Assembly: GCF_001426585.1 (NCBI RefSeq)
Contig: NZ_LMEI01000010.1
Span: forward strand, 335,976 to 399,975
DNA from: Streptomyces sp. Root431
GTDB taxonomy: Bacteria > Actinomycetota > Actinomycetes > Streptomycetales > Streptomycetaceae
Length of the DNA stretch: 64,000 bases
Direction: 5' to 3'
Shown here in pieces: positions 25,593 through 32,622 of this stretch. The notes under the pieces were generated by a model, which did not search any database, had not been told where the DNA came from, and worked only from the letters and a program-made list of their open reading frames with translations. The stretch's first letter is position 1. Every line of letters starts with the position of its first letter. The position numbers and the translations under genes are program-made.

Positions 25593-25621
25593 CTGAACGA
25601 GGGATAGGGCCCCGATAGGCT
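25593..25621 (+). promoter_or_regulatory. Predicted bldA promoter
   Basis: CTGAAC (25593-25598) and TAGGCT (25616-25621) at 17-bp spacing. Transcription would start near 25628, giving a 5' leader of about 22 nt before the mature tRNA. Confidence 0.7.
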
Positions 25622-25649
25622 CCTGTGCCAACGCGGAGCTTCGCGCAAC

Positions 25650-25733
25650 GCCCGGATGGTGGAATACGCAGACACGGCGAGCTTAAACCTCGCTGGCCCT
25701 CGGGCCGTGCCGGTTCAAGTCCGGCTCCGGGCA
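25650..25733 (+). tRNA. bldA: tRNA-Leu(UAA), the developmental tRNA bldA
   Basis: Acceptor arms GCCCGGA (25650-25656) and TCCGGGC (25726-25732) pair perfectly, with discriminator A at 25733. The anticodon stem GCGAG/CTCGC closes the loop CTTAAAC, giving anticodon TAA at 25684-25686. The long variable arm (CCTCGGGCC region) is that of a class II leucine tRNA. The T-arm reads GCCGGTTCAAGTCCGGC. CCA is not encoded. This is the only tRNA able to read the rare UUA codon efficiently. In Streptomyces it is dispensable for vegetative growth but needed for aerial growth and many antibiotics. Confidence 0.97.
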
Positions 25734-25921
25734 CCGACCCGGGCCGCAGGCGAGTGCCTGGGGCCCGGCGAAGTCCCTCCACGAGTCCGGCCGCCTCGCA
25801 CCCCCCCCGGACCTCCTCGTCGTACGGAAAAAGATCCTCCCCGAGCACTAGGGAGTTTCTTTTGCCTACGCATTACTCTTGACGCAAGGCCGCGCCGTGC
25901 GGTCTGCCATGGAGGAGTGAG

Positions 25922-26821
25922 ATGAGGAGCAGTAACCCGGTCTTCTCGCGACGGGGGTTCAGCCGCGACAACGGCTACGCGGTGAACGCGCAGCAGCCGC
26001 AGGCCGGGGGCCCCGCCGTCGGAACGAACCCGTACGCCACCGGCAACCCGTATGCCGAGGGTGCGACGAACCCGTACGCCACCAACCCGTACGCCCCGCA
26101 GGACGCGCAGCTCGGCGCCCCGCAGCAGGCCCGCGGCAACGTGATGACGATCGACGACGTCGTGAGCCGTACGGCCATGACGCTCGGCACGGTCGTGGTC
26201 ACCGCCGTCCTGTCCTGGTTCCTGCTGCCGGTCGACGCGGCCAACCTGGGCAAGTCCTACGGCATCGCGATCGGCGCCGCCCTGGTGGCGTTCGTCCTGG
26301 CGATGGTGCAGTCCTTCAAGCGCAAGCCGTCCCCCGCGCTGATCCTGGGCTACGCGGCCTTCGAGGGCGTCTTCCTCGGCGTGATCTCGGCCGCCGTCTC
26401 GACGTACATCGCCGACGGCGTGGTCATCCAGGCGGTCCTGGGCACGATGGCGGTCTTCGCCGGTGTCCTGATCGCCTACAAGATGGGCTGGATCCGGGTC
26501 AACCGACGCTTCTACGGCTTCGTGATGGCCGCTGCCATGGGCTTCATGCTGCTCATGGTGGTCAACCTGCTCTTCGCCGTCTTCGCCGGCGGTGACGGCC
26601 TCGGCTTCCGCAGCGGTGGTCTCGGCATCCTCTTCGGTGTCATCGGCGTCATCCTGGGCGCCTGCTTCCTCGCCCTCGACTTCAAGCAGGTCGAGGACGG
26701 CGTGAACTACGGCGCGCCGCGCGAGGAGGCCTGGCTGGCCGCCTTCGGTCTCACCATGACCCTGGTGTGGATCTACCTGGAGATGCTGCGTCTGCTGTCG
26801 ATCCTGCAGGGCGACGACTGA
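25922..26821 (+). CDS. Bax inhibitor-1 / YccA-family membrane protein
   Basis: 299 residues from the ATG at 25922, with GGAGGAG at 25911-25917. The first about 70 residues are polar and contain repeated NPYAT/NPYAE/NPYAP tetrapeptide-like units. A transmembrane core of about seven helices follows (for example LGTVVVTAVLSWFLLPV, GIAIGAALVAFVLAMVQSF, LLMVVNLLFAVFAGG). The C-terminal LDFKQVEDGVNYGAPREEAWLAAFGLTMTLVWIYLEMLRLL matches the BI-1 family end with its conserved Asp pair. Homologues act as pH-sensitive calcium leak channels; the bacterial role is unclear. Confidence 0.9.
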   Translation: MRSSNPVFSRRGFSRDNGYAVNAQQPQAGGPAVGTNPYATGNPYAEGATNPYATNPYAPQDAQLGAPQQARGNVMTIDDVVSRTAMTLGTVVVTAVLSWFLLPVDAANLGKSYGIAIGAALVAFVLAMVQSFKRKPSPALILGYAAFEGVFLGVISAAVSTYIADGVVIQAVLGTMAVFAGVLIAYKMGWIRVNRRFYGFVMAAAMGFMLLMVVNLLFAVFAGGDGLGFRSGGLGILFGVIGVILGACFLALDFKQVEDGVNYGAPREEAWLAAFGLTMTLVWIYLEMLRLLSILQGDD

Positions 26822-26838
26822 CGCGTGTGAGCTCGGGG

Positions 26839-26875
26839 GAAGGGCCCGTCCGGCTTCGTGCCGGGCGGGCCCTTT
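26839..26875. terminator. Terminator between convergent BI-1 and tetR genes
   Basis: AAGGGCCCG (26840-26848) pairs with CGGGCCCTT (26866-26874); inner CCGG/CCGG pairs extend the stem. Confidence 0.75.
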
Positions 26876-26891
26876 CCGCGTGTACGGGGGC

Positions 26892-27449
26892 CTAGCGCGC
26901 CGCGTCGATCAGGACGCGGGCCGCGGCCTTCGCCTGGGCGGCGGGCTCGGGGGAGCCGGTGATGCCGGCGACGACCATGGCCCCGTTGGCGAGCAGGGCG
27001 AGCTGGTCGGCGAGGGCGGGCGGGGCGCCGAGGGCGTCCGTCTGGGCGGCGAAGTACGCCCGCAGGGCCTCCTTGTGGTCGCGGGCGAGGCCGGCGACGT
27101 TCGGGGCGACGCCGCCGAGCTCCCCGAAGGTGTTGATGAACGCGCACCCCCGGAAGTCGGGCTCGGCGAACCAGTCGGCGAGCCAGTCGAAGGCCGCCAG
27201 CGCGCGCTCGTACGGGCCGTCGGCGACCCGGGCGCCGTGGGCCGCGAGGGCCTCGCGCACGGCGCCGTCGCGGCGCCTCAGGACCGCCTCGACGAGGACG
27301 TCCTTGGAGGGGAAGAGCTGGTAGAGCCGCTTGAGCGAGACCCCGGAGGCGGTGCGGAGCGCGTCCATGCCGACCGCCTGCACCCCGCGCTCGTCGAAGA
27401 GGCGCTCTGCGGTGTCGAGCACCTTCAGTTCGGCGGCTTCCGCGTCCAT
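26892..27449 (-). CDS. TetR-family transcriptional repressor
   Basis: 185 residues from the ATG at 27449. The upstream in-frame ATG at 27479 lies within an operator and is less likely. The helix-turn-helix is at residues about 10-50: LDTAERLFDERGVQAVGMDALRTASGVSLKRLYQLFPSKDVL. The C-terminal ligand domain includes CAFINTFGELGG, as in the TetR_C branch with a central Cys. It diverges from an alpha/beta hydrolase gene, and two operators between them indicate autoregulation and control of the hydrolase. The inducer is likely a substrate of that hydrolase or a related organic compound. Confidence 0.92.
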   Translation of the reverse strand: MDAEAAELKVLDTAERLFDERGVQAVGMDALRTASGVSLKRLYQLFPSKDVLVEAVLRRRDGAVREALAAHGARVADGPYERALAAFDWLADWFAEPDFRGCAFINTFGELGGVAPNVAGLARDHKEALRAYFAAQTDALGAPPALADQLALLANGAMVVAGITGSPEPAAQAKAAARVLIDAAR

Positions 27450-27470
27450 CGGCCGATCACCCCTTGCGTA

Positions 27471-27524
27471 GAGAACCATCGTTCTCGTAGCCTACAGGGC
27501 ATCGGGAGAACGATCGTTCTCCCG
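27471..27524. promoter_or_regulatory. Two TetR operators in the tetR-hydrolase divergent region
   Basis: Operator 1 (27503-27524) is a perfect 22-bp palindrome with half-site CGGGAGAACGA. Operator 2 (27471-27486) is GAGAAC-CATC-GTTCTC, the same core with an imperfect centre. Their centres are 35 bp apart. Operator 2 lies between the repressor start and operator 1, so binding should block both divergent promoters. Confidence 0.8.
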
Positions 27525-27555
27525 ACCGGATACGACACCGGAAACGGGGATTCCC

Positions 27556-28428
27556 ATGTCCGCCTTCGCCCTGCGCGCCCACACCGTCACCGTCGACGGG
27601 CTCGACGTCTTCTACCGGGAGGCCGGCGACCCGGCCAACCCCACCCTCGTCCTCCTGCACGGCTTCCCGTCCAGCTCGCACATGTACCGCGGGCTCATGG
27701 CCGAGCTGGCCGACGCGTACCACCTCATCGCCCCGGACCACATCGGCTTCGGCGCCTCGGCCGCCCCGGCCGTCGGGGACTTCCCGTACAGCTTCGAGAA
27801 GCTCACCGAGATCACCCTCGGGCTGCTCGACCGGCTCGGCGTCGAGCGGTTCGCCCTCTACATCCAGGACTACGGGGCGCCCATCGGCCTGCGGATCGCC
27901 TCCCGCGACCCCGAGCGGGTCACCGCGATCGTCAGCCAGAGCGGCAACGCCTACCTGGAGGGCTTCACGCCCTTCTGGGACGTGCTCTTCGCCCACGCCA
28001 AGGACCGCGAGGCGAACGAGGCCGGGGTGCGGGAGCTGCTGACCCCCGAGGCCACCCACTGGCAGTACACCCACGGGGTGCCGGCGGACCGGCTGGACCG
28101 GATCTCCCCGGAGACCTGGACCCTCGACCAGGCCGGCCTGGACCGGCCCGGCAACAAGGAGATCCAGCTCCAGCTCTTCTGGGACTACCAGTTCAACCTG
28201 GACGGCTACCCGGCCTTCCAGGAGTACTTCCGCACCCACCGGCCGCCGCTCCTCGCGGCCTGGGGCCGCGGCGACGAGATCTTCGGGCCCGCGGGCGCGG
28301 AGGCCTTCGCGCGGGACCTGCCGGACGCCGAGATCCACCTCCTGGACGCCGGACACTTCGCCCTGGAGACCCACGGCGAGGAGATCGCCGGGCTCGTCCG
28401 CGACTTCCTCGGCCGGCACGTGAAGTGA
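27556..28428 (+). CDS. Alpha/beta hydrolase, haloalkane-dehalogenase-like
   Basis: 290 residues from the ATG at 27556. The oxyanion region is LVLLHGFPSSSHMYRGL. The nucleophile elbow reads YIQDYGAPIGLR, so the nucleophile is Asp rather than Ser, as in haloalkane dehalogenases, fluoroacetate dehalogenases and epoxide hydrolases. The catalytic His is in LLDAGHFALETHGEEI. A cap region includes NAYLEGFTPFWDVLF. Likely a cytoplasmic detoxification enzyme induced through the divergent TetR repressor. Exact substrate unknown. Confidence 0.88.
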   Translation: MSAFALRAHTVTVDGLDVFYREAGDPANPTLVLLHGFPSSSHMYRGLMAELADAYHLIAPDHIGFGASAAPAVGDFPYSFEKLTEITLGLLDRLGVERFALYIQDYGAPIGLRIASRDPERVTAIVSQSGNAYLEGFTPFWDVLFAHAKDREANEAGVRELLTPEATHWQYTHGVPADRLDRISPETWTLDQAGLDRPGNKEIQLQLFWDYQFNLDGYPAFQEYFRTHRPPLLAAWGRGDEIFGPAGAEAFARDLPDAEIHLLDAGHFALETHGEEIAGLVRDFLGRHVK

Positions 28429-28442
28429 CGTAGGGTCGCGGG

Positions 28443-28772
28443 GTGCGTGATACCAGTGAACTGACCGTCGCCGTCGAGCGCTTCGCCGACCGGCTGCGGG
28501 CCGCCCCGCAGAGCCGCCTCCAGCGCGGGGCGGCCGCCGAGGGGCTCGCCCTCGCCCGGGAGCTCGCGGTGCGCGCCCAGCGCGCCGAGGACCCGGCGCG
28601 GGAGCCGCTGACGATGCCGGACGCGGGGGTCTTCACCGTCGCCGACCAGCTCGTCGTCGCCGGGAACGACCTGGCGGAGATCCTGCGAACGGCCCCGGCC
28701 GATTCCCGCGAGGGGGAACTGGGCGAGGCCGTGAGGCTGGTACGGGAGGCGGCGGAGCGCTCGGGGCTCTGA
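28443..28772 (+). CDS. Hypothetical small protein
   Basis: 109 residues from the GTG at 28443. It is predicted almost entirely alpha-helical and rich in Ala, Arg and Glu, with no signal or membrane segment. It begins ELTVAVERFADRLRAAPQSRLQRG and ends EAVRLVREAAERSGL. TAGGGT (28431-28436) ends 6 nt before the start, which suggests a leaderless transcript separate from the hydrolase. I do not recognise the family. Confidence 0.7.
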   Translation: MRDTSELTVAVERFADRLRAAPQSRLQRGAAAEGLALARELAVRAQRAEDPAREPLTMPDAGVFTVADQLVVAGNDLAEILRTAPADSREGELGEAVRLVREAAERSGL

Positions 28773-28822
28773 GGGTGTCCGGGGCGGGGGCCGGGGTCAC
28801 GCCCGGCCGGTGCTCGTGCGGC

Positions 28823-28841
28823 CGGCGGCCGGAGGCCGCCG
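28823..28841. terminator. GC hairpin between convergent genes
   Basis: CGGCGGCC-GGA-GGCCGCCG, perfect 8-bp arms. Surrounding sequence is also GC-rich and self-complementary. Confidence 0.45.
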
Positions 28842-28901
28842 CAGCGCCCCGAAGCCCGTGGGGCCCTCAGGGGCCGGGCGGTGCGAGGGGCGCGGGAGGA
28901 A

Positions 28902-29783
28902 TCAGAGGGACGCGATGACGCGGTCCGCCAGGATGTAGACGTTCTCCTCGTCGGTGTCGCCGTACGAGAAGGTGAGGGCGAAGGCGCCCGAGACGCCCGA
29001 GCCGCCGAGCAGCACCGGGGTGCGGCCGGAGCGCAGGGCCTCGGCGAGGCGCTCCGCGGTCTCGCGGTGCCCGGGGGTCATGCAGAGCGTCGTGCCGTCC
29101 GCGAAGACGTACACGTCCAGGGTGCCGAGCGGGCCGGGGCGCACGTCGGTCAGCGCCGTGCGGGTGTCCGCGAGCTCCTCCAGGCGGGCCACCGTCCGCT
29201 CGTGGTCGGTGACGACCGGGGTCTGCACGGGCACGAAGTCCGGGTGCGAGGGGTGGCGGCGGCGGGCCGCGGCCAGCTCCGCGGAGTCCTCGGGGAACTC
29301 GTCCAGCGCGTCGGCGAGGTCACCGAGGTCGCCGGCGCCGTCGAGCCCGCCGAGGCCGTCGAAACCGGAGACGCCGTCGAGCGCGGTCGCCTCCGCCTCC
29401 ATGGCCTCCAGGGCCATCGCCTCCAGGCCCACGAAGTCGGCCTGGCGCGGGACGAAGAAGGTGCCGTCCTCGACCGGGCCGCCGAGCCCGCCGAGCAGGG
29501 ACGGGGCGTCCGCCGCGTCACGGGCTTCCTGCGCGGCCCAGAAGGCGCGGGCCTCCGCGAGCTCGCGCTCGCGCTCCTCGGCCAGGGCCTCGGCGACCGC
29601 GGCCCGTATCTCCGCGGCGGGCGTGGCCCTGGCCGCGGGGACCGTGATGCCGCGGGCGGCCGCCAGCTCGCTGCGGAGGCCGGTGACCTCCTTGCGGAGA
29701 CCGTGGACGGCGTGCAGGGCAGCAGCGCCCACGGCCGTGGCAGCGGCCGTGGTCAGCAGCAGGGCAAGAGACATGGCGCTCAC
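28902..29783 (-). CDS. Membrane-anchored conserved hypothetical protein
   Basis: 293 residues. N-terminal hydrophobic segment SLALLLTTAAATAVGAAALHAV (about 5-26) anchors the protein. Next is a short coiled coil (LRKEVTGLRSELAAA) and a charged helix (EALAEERERELAEARAFWAAQE). A low-complexity Asp/Gly/Leu/Ala central part has repeated DGL and DL units. The folded C-terminal domain (DHERTVARLEEL ... LDVYVFADGTTLCMTPGHRETAERL ... SYGDTDEENVYILADRVIASL) looks globular. No function recognised. Confidence 0.8.
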   Translation of the reverse strand: MSAMSLALLLTTAAATAVGAAALHAVHGLRKEVTGLRSELAAARGITVPAARATPAAEIRAAVAEALAEERERELAEARAFWAAQEARDAADAPSLLGGLGGPVEDGTFFVPRQADFVGLEAMALEAMEAEATALDGVSGFDGLGGLDGAGDLGDLADALDEFPEDSAELAAARRRHPSHPDFVPVQTPVVTDHERTVARLEELADTRTALTDVRPGPLGTLDVYVFADGTTLCMTPGHRETAERLAEALRSGRTPVLLGGSGVSGAFALTFSYGDTDEENVYILADRVIASL

Positions 29784-30118
29784 TGACGTACTCCCGATTC
29801 CGAGTCGATCCCCCGACTTCCTACATCAGCTTGTCCTGGGGTGGTGCCCGCTGTCAGTGCATTACGTCACGAATTGGACAGGTATTTCGGCCGGGTGTTT
29901 AGTCCCGAAACGGCTCTGACCTGGGAAAACGAACTCCCCCGGGACGTAGGTCACATCCTGGGGGAGATTCGGTCACGGCTCGGACGCGGAGCGGTTGACC
30001 GCTCCCCGTCCAGGGTGACTACGAGAGCCGCTCGCTTCCTTGGTCGCGCTGAGCCGCGCCACCGCTGCGGGCAGGTGCCGCCTTCGTTCCTCAGGCAGCC
30101 CCTACCCTCCGCTACGGC
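29784..30118. other. Intergenic region, no gene seen
   Basis: 335 bp between the stop of the thiolase and the start of the hypothetical gene, both on the minus strand. It should hold the promoter of the latter. The only structure noticed is TTTCGG (29885-29890) and CCGAAA (29905-29910), 14 nt apart, in an AT-richer patch. Short open frames here lack family similarity or a ribosome-binding site. Confidence 0.5.
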
Positions 30119-31339
30119 TCAGCTCAGCCGCTCGATGACCATCGCCATGCCCTGCCCACCGCCGACGCACATGGTCTCCAGGCCGAACTGCTTGTCGTGG
30201 AACTGGAGGCTGTTGATGAGCGTGCCGGTGATCCGGGCGCCCGTCATGCCGAAGGGGTGGCCGACGGCGATGGCGCCACCGTTGACGTTCACCTTGTCCA
30301 GGTCCAGGCCCAGGTCCTGGTAGGACGGGATGACCTGGGCGGCGAAGGCCTCGTTGATCTCGGCCAGGTCGATGTCGCCGATGGTCAGGCCGGCGCGCTT
30401 GAGGGCCTGCTTCGACGCCTCGACCGGGCCGAGGCCCATGATCTCGGGGGAGAGGCCGGAGACGCCGGTGGAGACGATGCGGGCGAGCGGGGTCAGGCCG
30501 AGCTCGCGGGCCTTCGTGTCCGACATGATCACGAGCGCGGCGGCGCCGTCGTTCAGCGGGCAGCAGTTGGCGGCGGTGACCAGGCCGTCGGGGCGGAAGA
30601 CCGGCTTGAGGCCCTGCACGCCCTCCAGGGTGACGCCGGCGCGCGGGCCGTCGTCCGCGGAGACGACGGTGCCGTCCGGCAGCGTCACCGGGGTGATCTC
30701 GCGCTCCCAGAAGCCGTTCTTGATGGCCTGCTCGGCGAGGTTCTGCGACCGTACGCCGAACTCGTCCATCTCCTGGCGGCTGATGCCCTTCCAGCGGGCC
30801 AGGTTCTCGGCGGTCTGGCCCATCGCGATGTACGCGTCCGGGACGATGCCGTCCTCGCGCGGGTCGTGCCAGGCCGAGCCCTCGGAGGCGGCGACCTCGG
30901 CCGTGCGGGCCTCGGCCTCGGCGAAGAACGGGTTGTGCGTGTCGGGCAGCGAGTCCGAGTTGCCCTTCACGAAGCGGGACACCATCTCGACACCGGCCGA
31001 GATGAAGACGTCGCCCTCGCCCGCCTTGATGGCGTGCAGCGCCATGCGGGAGGTCTGGAGCGAGGAGGAGCAGTAGCGGGTGACCGTACAGCCCGGGAGG
31101 TGGTCCATGCCCATCTGCACGGCGACGATCCGGCCCAGGTTGTTGCCCTGCTCGCCGCCGGGCAGACCGCAGCCCAGCATCAGGTCGTCGATGTCGCGGG
31201 GGTCGAGCTCGGGCACCTTGGCCAGGGCGGCCTGGATGATGGTCGCGGTGAGGTCGTCCGGCCGCAGGTCCTTGAGGGAGCCCTTGAAGGCCCGGCCGAT
31301 GGGCGAGCGGGCGGTCGAGACGATCACGGCTTCGGGCAT
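30119..31339 (-). CDS. Acetyl-CoA C-acyltransferase (thiolase)
   Basis: 406 residues. The start is the ATG at 31339; GGAG upstream is 5 nt from it but only 2 nt from the GTG one codon earlier. Nucleophilic Cys in TRYCSSSLQT (about residue 89-95), NEAFAAQ motif, the catalytic His in AVGHPFGMTGAR and the second catalytic Cys in MCVGGGQGMAM. It cleaves 3-ketoacyl-CoA or condenses acetyl-CoA units in fatty-acid degradation. No hydratase or dehydrogenase lies beside it. A candidate TetR-type operator is 100 bp upstream. Confidence 0.95.
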   Translation of the reverse strand: MPEAVIVSTARSPIGRAFKGSLKDLRPDDLTATIIQAALAKVPELDPRDIDDLMLGCGLPGGEQGNNLGRIVAVQMGMDHLPGCTVTRYCSSSLQTSRMALHAIKAGEGDVFISAGVEMVSRFVKGNSDSLPDTHNPFFAEAEARTAEVAASEGSAWHDPREDGIVPDAYIAMGQTAENLARWKGISRQEMDEFGVRSQNLAEQAIKNGFWEREITPVTLPDGTVVSADDGPRAGVTLEGVQGLKPVFRPDGLVTAANCCPLNDGAAALVIMSDTKARELGLTPLARIVSTGVSGLSPEIMGLGPVEASKQALKRAGLTIGDIDLAEINEAFAAQVIPSYQDLGLDLDKVNVNGGAIAVGHPFGMTGARITGTLINSLQFHDKQFGLETMCVGGGQGMAMVIERLS

Positions 31340-31439
31340 CACGGCTCCATGAGGGTGCGGAGTGAGCGGACTGAAAGGGAAGTTACCCGTACGTACCGCA
31401 TGGGGTCACCGGCCGGGGCATGTGACGAGGGCCTCTTTT

Positions 31440-31455
31440 CTAAGCGAGCGCTCAG
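31440..31455. promoter_or_regulatory. Candidate TetR-family operator upstream of thiolase
   Basis: CTAAGCG-AG-CGCTCAG is palindromic except for one base. The shape resembles operators of TetR regulators that control acyl-CoA metabolism in actinobacteria. No matching repressor gene is adjacent. Confidence 0.45.
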
Positions 31456-31499
31456 TCGGGAGGCGCCCCGCCTCGGCGGCGCCTCCGTCTCTGTGCGGG

Positions 31500-32519
31500 T
31501 TACGCCTGGGCGTCCTCCGGGGTTCCTTCCAAGCCTGCCTCCGGTCCGCCCGCGGTGGCCACCGGCAGCCGCCTCCGCCGGCGGTGCTTCAGCAGCGCCC
31601 ACGGCGCCCGCGCGCCCGTGACCTCCGTGCCCGCCTCCTTCGCCGCCTCGGCCGCCGCCTTCGCCACCGGCAGGATGTTCTCCCGCCGTGCCGGCTCCAG
31701 CCGATCGGTTTCCGGCCACACGCCGAGGGATGCGCACAGCGTCGGCAGGACCGCCATCGCCGCCGTCGCGTACCCCTCCGCCGACGGGTGGAAGTTGTCC
31801 ACCCCGAACATCTCGCGCGGATTCGCCGCGAACTCGGGCCCGAGCAGGTCGCCCAGCGACACCGTCCGCCCGCCCTGCTCCACCACCACGATCGTCTGCG
31901 CCGCCGCCAGCTGCCGCGAGGCCCGCCGGGCCAGCCAGCGCAGCGGCTGGTAGACCGGCTCGATCGTGCCGAGGTCCGGGCAAGTCCCGACCACCACCTC
32001 CGCGCCCGCCGTCCGCAGCCTCCGCACCGCCGCCGCGAGGTGCCGCACCGACTCCGTCGGCGGCATCCGGTGCGTCACGTCGTTCGCGCCGATCATGATC
32101 ACGCAGACGTCCGGCGGTCCGACCGGCTGGGAGAGGAGGAGCGACACCTGCCGCTCCAGATCGTCCGAGCGCGCTCCCGAGAGCGCCACGTTCCGCAGGA
32201 CCACCGGCCGCTCCGCCACCGCCGCGAGCCCGGAGGCGAGCAGCGCCCCCGGCGTCTGACCCGTGCGGCGCACCCCCTGACCCGCCGCCGTGGAATCACC
32301 CAGAAGGGCCAGCCGCAGGGGCGTCTCCGTACCGAAGGACCGGCCGTAGAGGCCGTCCGCCACCGGCGGCAGGGGCGCCGTCCCGTTCCCCACCGACCTC
32401 TTCGCCAGCTGCATCTCGGTCAGCAGCAACCCCACCGCGGCCACGCCAAGGAGCCCGATGCTCCCGCCGCCGTACGCCGCACCCGCCGCGATCCGTCGCG
32501 CCACCCTCGCCCTCGACAT
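31500..32519 (-). CDS. SGNH/GDSL-family hydrolase, membrane-anchored
   Basis: 339 residues. N-terminal helix (AGAAYGGGSIGLLGVAAVGLLLTE, about 12-35) serves as signal anchor. SGNH blocks: LALLGDSTAAGQG with the nucleophilic Ser, NVALSGARSDDL with the Gly, MIGANDVTH with the Asn, and DNFHPSAEGY with the Asp/His pair. Such enzymes are esterases, lipases or carbohydrate deacetylases acting outside the membrane here. The basic C-terminal tail (LLKHRRRRRLPV) is unusual. It diverges from the cystathionine beta-synthase gene. Confidence 0.88.
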   Translation of the reverse strand: MSRARVARRIAAGAAYGGGSIGLLGVAAVGLLLTEMQLAKRSVGNGTAPLPPVADGLYGRSFGTETPLRLALLGDSTAAGQGVRRTGQTPGALLASGLAAVAERPVVLRNVALSGARSDDLERQVSLLLSQPVGPPDVCVIMIGANDVTHRMPPTESVRHLAAAVRRLRTAGAEVVVGTCPDLGTIEPVYQPLRWLARRASRQLAAAQTIVVVEQGGRTVSLGDLLGPEFAANPREMFGVDNFHPSAEGYATAAMAVLPTLCASLGVWPETDRLEPARRENILPVAKAAAEAAKEAGTEVTGARAPWALLKHRRRRRLPVATAGGPEAGLEGTPEDAQA

Positions 32520-32622
32520 GAGGCCGTCACCTCCTTCAAGCCGTTCAGGGTCTAACTGCCCCGTAAGCCGCTCCGACTACGCATACGCTGGCCACACCAT
32601 TACGGAGACCCCGGAGATTACG

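Noticed and set aside
29841..30323. Plus-strand frame spanning the gap after the thiolase
   Set aside because: Half of it is antisense to the thiolase and the composition is not coding-like.
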